64,000 nucleotides of DNA from Enterovibrio norvegicus_B (lineage in GTDB: Bacteria > Pseudomonadota > Gammaproteobacteria > Enterobacterales > Vibrionaceae): the NCBI RefSeq assembly GCF_002876705.1, contig NZ_MDAG01000057.1, forward strand, positions 1 through 64,000, read 5' to 3'. A model generated the notes under the pieces. That model was given only the letters and a program-made list of their open reading frames with translations, did no database searches and was not told the DNA's origin. Positions 59,863-64,000 of the stretch are shown piece by piece; within the stretch, counting starts at the first letter, position 1; every line of letters begins with the position of its first letter. Both the position numbers and the translations under genes were made by a program.

Positions 59863-62364
59863 ATGAGAAATACATTGCCACTTTACGGTGTGAATGTCGT
59901 GGACTTCGGCCAATATATCGCAGGGCCTGCCGTTGCAATGATCCTTGCTGATTTGGGGGCCAATGTGATCCACATTGACCCCGCGGAAGGCGCGTTTTGG
60001 AAAGATCCCGCCAATGCGGTGCTTAATCGAAATAAGCTTTGTATTGAACTGGATTTAAAAAACGAAGATGGATTGGCTCAAGCACTTTCTTTGTGTGCAT
60101 CCGCCGACATCATTATCGAAAACTTCCGTCCAGGACGTCTTGCGCAATTGGGTATCGATTTCGATAGCCTTCGTGCTGCAGATCCTAGGCTCATCACTCT
60201 ATCCATTCCGGGCTTTGCATCGAATGATGCATTGAGAAAAGAATGGAAGGCGACAGAAGCCATTATTGCTGCCACATCAGGTGTGTTTACTGATATGGGT
60301 TATAACCGCGTGTTGATGGGTTGCAATCCAAGCTTTTCTCCGTTGGCATTGGGTTCAGCCTATGCCACCACGCTTGCTTCGAGTTCACTTGCGTTGGCAT
60401 TGTTTGCTCGTGAAAAGCATGGAAGGGGCGATCACATTGAAGTACCTGTTGCTTCAGCCTTAATGGAAGGTCTCTCTTACAACTCTATTGTCATCGAGGA
60501 TATGCCGGATCGCTACCTCACGATGCGCCAACATGAGATCGCCCGCCGTCATGATGAAGGCCTTGAGATGAACGTGAGTTATGACGACTTACAGGAGTTT
60601 CTCGATCCCTTCTTTCGTACTTATGAATGTCTCGATGGACGCTTTTTCTATGTTGTGTGTCCGTCACACCGTAACCACGCAAAACGTTGTCTGACGTTGC
60701 TGGGTATTTACGACGAGTTGTTGGAAGACGGTCTGCCTGAAGTTGATGATCTGTACCTGCCGATTGCGGAGTGGTCAGGCGAAACCTCTATAGGTGTTTA
60801 CCCGCTGCCTTCTAATTGGGCAGGAAAAGTCGCCGCGAAGATGAAGGCCGTCTTTTTGACTAAATCATCAGAAGAGTGGGGCAGACTGTTCGGGGAAAAT
60901 GGCATCCCGGGTGCGCCACACCGAACCACACAAGAATGGGTAAACAGTGAACACTGCGATCAAAGCGGTTTGATTGTCACTGTAGACGACCCTGTATATG
61001 GTGAAATGAAACAACCAGGTCCTTTGGTGTGGTTTGAAGAATGCGCCGAGGCACAGTGTGATTTAGCACCACGAAAAATCAGCGATGTTAGCGAAGCGGC
61101 GCAGTATTTCTCAGAGCGACCTGCGTATTCTTCTGCACCTTCTGCAACGACTGCACCATCGGATAATCTATGGCTTAAAGGCGTGCGTATTCTGGATCTA
61201 ACCAATGTCATCGCAGGGCCGCATTCCACCGCATTCCTTGGCAGGTTTGGCGCAGAAGTCACCAAACTCGATCCAACGACGGCGATGTACGATCCGCTGA
61301 TTGGGGTGTTGTTTAGCTATCAAACCAACATCGGCAAAAGCAGCCTGTTAATGGACATGCTGACTGACGAAGGAAAGGTGATTTTTGAGCAGTTGGTGAA
61401 AGACAGTGATGTTGTTGTGATTAATGCGCCAGAGCGCCAGGTCGAAGCCTTGGGTCTGAGCGATGAGCGCCTGAAATCAATCAACCCTGATGTGATTTTC
61501 TGCCGTCTCGATTGTCTCGGCGGGCCTAAGCGTGGCGAGAAAACCGATTACATTGGCTACGACGATATCATTCAAGCCAACAGTGGCATCATGAGCCGTT
61601 TCGGTGGCGAACAAACACCGGAAGAACACGCGCACATTGGTACGCTGGATGTGAACTGTGGTTTTGCGGGTGGGTTAAGCATCGCGGTTGCGCTTTATCA
61701 CCGCGAGCATACGGGAGAAGCACTGCGTGCGAGAACCTCGCTTTCGTCGACCACCAACCTCGCGCAAATCAAATACAGTTACGATTACAAAGATCGTGCG
61801 CCATTTGATGAGCCATCCGGTAGACAAGCACTGGGGTACAATGCGCTATCGCATATCTATCACACGCAAGATGGTTGGGTGTACTTGGATGCCACGGAAA
61901 AAGACCTTGAGAAGATCGAAAGTGTGTCAGGTTTTGCGGGGTTGTCTTCAATGGATGACACTCAACAGACTGAATTGATCGCACGCATGATGGCAACAAA
62001 CACCAGTGATGTCTGGGCGAGTACTTTTCAGTCACTGGATGTTGCGATTGCTGACATCAAAAGCATCGAGTGGCTGCGTGAACACTATACCCGTAGGCAA
62101 GATGGCAAAGTCGGTATCGACCTTGGAACGTATGCGTTCTCTGTGTATGACGAACACCCAAGCGGTCATGTCACCACCATGGTTGATCACTATGCAATTC
62201 GACCAACCAGCGGGCAAATTCTCTCCCTTGCACCAACGGAAAGGTTCGGTACATCAAGTCGACGTATTCTGGAAGGCATGGGCATGACGCCGAGCACAGT
62301 ACAAAGGTTGATCGACAAAGGTGTGGTGAGCGAAGGGTGGTCGAAATACTACCTCCCTAGTTAG
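59863..62364 (+). CDS. dddD: DMSP CoA-transferase/lyase DddD
   Basis: DddD adds CoA to dimethylsulfoniopropionate and releases dimethyl sulfide, giving 3-hydroxypropionyl-CoA. The 833-residue protein has two class III CoA-transferase (CaiB/Frc) domains, about residues 1-420 and 440-833. They are joined by a Ser/Ala/Thr/Pro linker (about 421-434), as in known DddD. The second domain keeps the catalytic Asp in HIGTLDVNCGFAGG (Asp596); the matching site in the first has Ser in PLALGSAYATT. AGGAG lies upstream of the ATG. The surrounding dddTBC and dddR genes make a full uptake and degradation pathway. Confidence 0.95.
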   Translation: MRNTLPLYGVNVVDFGQYIAGPAVAMILADLGANVIHIDPAEGAFWKDPANAVLNRNKLCIELDLKNEDGLAQALSLCASADIIIENFRPGRLAQLGIDFDSLRAADPRLITLSIPGFASNDALRKEWKATEAIIAATSGVFTDMGYNRVLMGCNPSFSPLALGSAYATTLASSSLALALFAREKHGRGDHIEVPVASALMEGLSYNSIVIEDMPDRYLTMRQHEIARRHDEGLEMNVSYDDLQEFLDPFFRTYECLDGRFFYVVCPSHRNHAKRCLTLLGIYDELLEDGLPEVDDLYLPIAEWSGETSIGVYPLPSNWAGKVAAKMKAVFLTKSSEEWGRLFGENGIPGAPHRTTQEWVNSEHCDQSGLIVTVDDPVYGEMKQPGPLVWFEECAEAQCDLAPRKISDVSEAAQYFSERPAYSSAPSATTAPSDNLWLKGVRILDLTNVIAGPHSTAFLGRFGAEVTKLDPTTAMYDPLIGVLFSYQTNIGKSSLLMDMLTDEGKVIFEQLVKDSDVVVINAPERQVEALGLSDERLKSINPDVIFCRLDCLGGPKRGEKTDYIGYDDIIQANSGIMSRFGGEQTPEEHAHIGTLDVNCGFAGGLSIAVALYHREHTGEALRARTSLSSTTNLAQIKYSYDYKDRAPFDEPSGRQALGYNALSHIYHTQDGWVYLDATEKDLEKIESVSGFAGLSSMDDTQQTELIARMMATNTSDVWASTFQSLDVAIADIKSIEWLREHYTRRQDGKVGIDLGTYAFSVYDEHPSGHVTTMVDHYAIRPTSGQILSLAPTERFGTSSRRILEGMGMTPSTVQRLIDKGVVSEGWSKYYLPS

Positions 62365-62481
62365 TCGCCTCAAGCATCACCGCAACGACCTCATAATGAC
62401 GCTTTCGGGCGTCATTATTGCAATTTATCCGGTGAGTTGGCGGTATTTTCATCGAACAGTCACTGAGAGCCTGTGAAAGAA

Positions 62482-62509
62482 TTGACTTTATATACCAGCC
62501 CTATATAGT
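62482..62509 (+). promoter_or_regulatory. Promoter of tRNA-Ser
   Basis: TTGACT (62482-62487) and TATAGT (62504-62509) are spaced by 16 bp. A GC-rich discriminator, ACGGCC, follows. Such discriminators are usual in stringently controlled stable-RNA promoters. Confidence 0.72.
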
Positions 62510-62544
62510 ACGGCCTCGTTGAGACAAGCACTCAACAACAAAAC

Positions 62545-62632
62545 GGTGAGTTGTCCGAGTGGCTGAAGGAGCACGCCTGGAAAGTGTGTATACGGCAACG
62601 TATCGAGAGTTCGAATCTCTCACTCACCGCCA
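62545..62632 (+). tRNA. tRNA-Ser (GGA anticodon)
   Basis: An 88-nt class II tRNA with acceptor stem GGTGAGT / ACTCACC, discriminator G, encoded CCA, anticodon GGA at 62579-62581 and a long variable arm (TATACGGCAACGTAT). It is close to E. coli serW/serX and reads UCC and UCU. It has its own promoter and terminator. Confidence 0.96.
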
Positions 62633-62638
62633 AATTTG

Positions 62639-62666
62639 AAACCCGAGCAGAAATGCTCGGGTTTTC
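62639..62666 (+). terminator. Terminator of tRNA-Ser
   Basis: The stem AAACCCGAGCA / TGCTCGGGTTT with loop GAAA is followed by TTCTC, 6 bases after the tRNA. Confidence 0.88.
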
Positions 62667-63048
62667 TCGTTTCTGGCATATGAAAAAAACAGGAAACAGC
62701 AAGATGAAGGCTAAAGAGAGGCGCGTAATCTCTTCTGTGCTGCCATTCCAAGCTCTAGAAGAAAAGCTGGGCTTGTTTGTTTCTAGCGTATCACTGACGT
62801 TAAACGCGACCCCCATCACTGCAACAGCGTATAACACCCTCATTGCTGTCTCACTTTAGATGCACTGGCTGTAAGCCCGAGCCTCTGTCTTGTATAAGAA
62901 TTTCCCGAATTATTTCTTTGAACCCAATCATATAAGCCTGTCTCATGGGTTTAAACCTGAGCATTCTCAGTTAGTCTGGATACCGTTGTAAAAAGTTTAG
63001 ACATCAAAACAACGATAAAATATAAAACTTTGTTTAGAGTAACGTTAT
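62667..63048. other. Intergenic region between tRNA-Ser and the yqiJ-like gene
   Basis: This 382-bp space has no supported gene. The open frame that crosses the tRNA and runs to 62859 has no ribosome-binding site or homology and is not a gene. The promoter of the yqiJ-like gene must lie near its right end, which is AT-rich, but I cannot place it. Confidence 0.5.
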
Positions 63049-63663
63049 ATGGCAGTTGGTGAGTTCCTGGGTATGCTGATGGCATTTCCTACAAGCGTAT
63101 TTTTCATTCCGTTTGTAGTGTTTTTCCTCATTATGCTCGTAGATCTGGTTTTTAATGTGGTGGAAGGCTTCACGGCTGATCTCGACATTTTTGACCTTGA
63201 TAATATTCCTGGCGCAGGGTTGTTATTGCCTCAGGTGTTATCCAAAGTCCCTCTTATGGTTGCGTTGTGCGTATCGTGCTTTATCGCAACCGTCATATCG
63301 TTCTACTCCGCGCAAGTTAATAACAACCTGTTTTCAGGTGTTACAAACCTTTTGATTGATCTCGTATCAATCCCAATCGTTGCTTACCTCTCTCTTGCAA
63401 TATCTGCGTTGTTGTTAAAGCCACTCGCGCCATTGTTCGACCATAAAAAAGCGTTCGCTGAGGTTGATTATGTTGGCTTGAAAGCGCGGGTTCACAGCAA
63501 TGTCGTTAACAAAGACAGAGGGGAGGTCGTCGTGTTGCATCAGGGCAATGAGTTTTTGCTTGATGCCATGCTTCAGGGCGACAGCACGATTCAATACGGA
63601 GAAGAAGTGGTCATCGTTTATAAGGATGACACTTCAAATCGCTACGTGGTAGCGAAAGCATAA
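63049..63663 (+). CDS. YqiJ-like inner-membrane protein with an OB-fold domain
   Basis: The 204-residue protein has about three membrane segments in its first 125 residues, and then a soluble C-terminal domain of NfeD/OB type (about 135-204; EVDYVGLKARVHSNVVNKDRGEVVVL, YGEEVVIVYKDD). This is the layout of E. coli YqiJ, which precedes the flotillin YqiK. The gene is followed 24 bases later by a YqiK-like gene, and NfeD-type proteins commonly pair with flotillins in membrane microdomains. The exact role is unknown. Confidence 0.82.
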   Translation: MAVGEFLGMLMAFPTSVFFIPFVVFFLIMLVDLVFNVVEGFTADLDIFDLDNIPGAGLLLPQVLSKVPLMVALCVSCFIATVISFYSAQVNNNLFSGVTNLLIDLVSIPIVAYLSLAISALLLKPLAPLFDHKKAFAEVDYVGLKARVHSNVVNKDRGEVVVLHQGNEFLLDAMLQGDSTIQYGEEVVIVYKDDTSNRYVVAKA

Positions 63664-63687
63664 CGGACTACAAATCAGGAGTTGGAA

Positions 63688-64000
63688 ATGGAAATTTCCC
63701 CTAGCATCATTTTTATCGGCATTGGCATCAGCGTTTTCCTTATCGTCATGGTTTTTCTCACCTCTCGTTATAAAAAAGTACGTGGTGAGGGTGACGCACT
63801 TATTGTGAACGGACTTCATCGTACACGTGCTTCGTTAACCGGTACGTTTGTGTGGCCGATTGTTAACCGATTCGAATACATGGACATTACGCGCAAGAAA
63901 ATCTCTGTTGTACGCAGCGGCCGTAAAGATCAGGAAGGTGAGGAATATGAAGGACTTCACTGTCGAGATAACATTCGCGCGGATTTGAAAGTCGATTTTT
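63688..64000 (+). CDS. Flotillin-family protein, YqiK-like (partial, runs off the window)
   Basis: The first 104 residues are visible; the gene continues past the window end. It starts with one membrane helix (about residues 6-24: SIIFIGIGISVFLIVMVFL) and then YKKVRGEGDALIVNGLHRTRASLTGTFVWPIVNRFEYMDI, the start of an SPFH domain as in flotillins and YqiK. GGAG lies 7 bases before the ATG. With the upstream YqiJ-like gene it should form a membrane scaffold unit. Confidence 0.87.
   Translation, partial: MEISPSIIFIGIGISVFLIVMVFLTSRYKKVRGEGDALIVNGLHRTRASLTGTFVWPIVNRFEYMDITRKKISVVRSGRKDQEGEEYEGLHCRDNIRADLKVDF

Noticed and set aside
62551..62859. 102-codon frame starting inside tRNA-Ser
   Set aside because: It begins within the tRNA, crosses the terminator, and has no ribosome-binding site.

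Overview
The window is a gammaproteobacterial chromosome segment, most probably from the family Vibrionaceae (a Grimontia/Enterovibrio-like marine bacterium is my inference). The evidence is the tRNA-fMet and tRNA-Ser(GGA) sequences, the core gene neighbourhoods (cmoAB, aspS-yebC-ruvC, ruvAB, cydABX-ybgE, ybgC-tolQRAB-pal-cpoB-nadA), the protein sequences, and a complete DMSP-catabolism cluster. Two runs of N (20116-20899 and 36632-37409) are assembly gaps. Each is bordered on both sides by copies of the same short tandem repeat. No insertion sequence, prophage, integron or CRISPR array is visible.

Layout. 1-3480: initiator tRNA followed by three 111-bp degenerate copies of its own 3' end plus terminator; an Lrp-type regulator with a CtlX-type citrulline hydrolase; a DHH phosphoesterase. 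3506-8661 (minus strand): an ATP-grasp ligase / inactive transglutaminase-7TM / retropepsin-like lipoprotein operon, then cmoA-cmoB for wobble-uridine modification of tRNA. 9015-14312: an accessory operon of polysaccharide deacetylase, FkbH-like HAD phosphatase, acyl carrier protein, MaoC hydratase, SDR and an unrecognised protein. It looks like a pathway that builds an unusual acyl group on a dedicated carrier protein, probably to decorate a surface glycan. 14650-19997: a TetR regulator, an RND/MMPL exporter, a LolA-like periplasmic protein and an outer-membrane barrel, with four matching operator palindromes. 20925-25377: DUF72 gene, aspS, yebC, ruvC. 25597-34788: a second accessory block holding an NTF2-like protein, a DoxX-like protein, an ABC exporter, a DUF3012 lipoprotein, a deoD / YeiL-like regulator / nupC nucleoside-salvage group sharing a palindromic site, and a cyanide-insensitive-type bd oxidase with a small third subunit. 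34824-36541: LexA box and ruvAB. 37907-41065: the canonical bd oxidase cydABX-ybgE. 41233-47770: ybgC-tol-pal-cpoB and nadA. 47939-54089: BASS-family transporter, a two-component system divergent from a secreted HbpS/GlcG-like protein, dbpA, and a YecA/UPF0149 protein. 54260-62364: dddC-dddB-dddT (minus) divergent from dddR and dddD (plus), for DMSP uptake, cleavage to DMS and oxidation of the C3 product. 62545-64000: tRNA-Ser, a YqiJ-like membrane protein and the start of a YqiK-like flotillin.

Read against the E. coli order cmoB-cmoA-yecE-aspS-yebC-ruvC-ruvA-ruvB, the two accessory blocks are insertions into an otherwise conserved core: one between cmoA and the DUF72 (yecE) gene, one between ruvC and ruvA. 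The strongest leads are the FkbH/ACP/deacetylase operon with its unrecognised sixth gene, the tRNA-derived tandem repeats, the TetR-controlled lipid-type export system, and two candidate regulons read directly from exact shared DNA sites (nucleoside salvage and DMSP).
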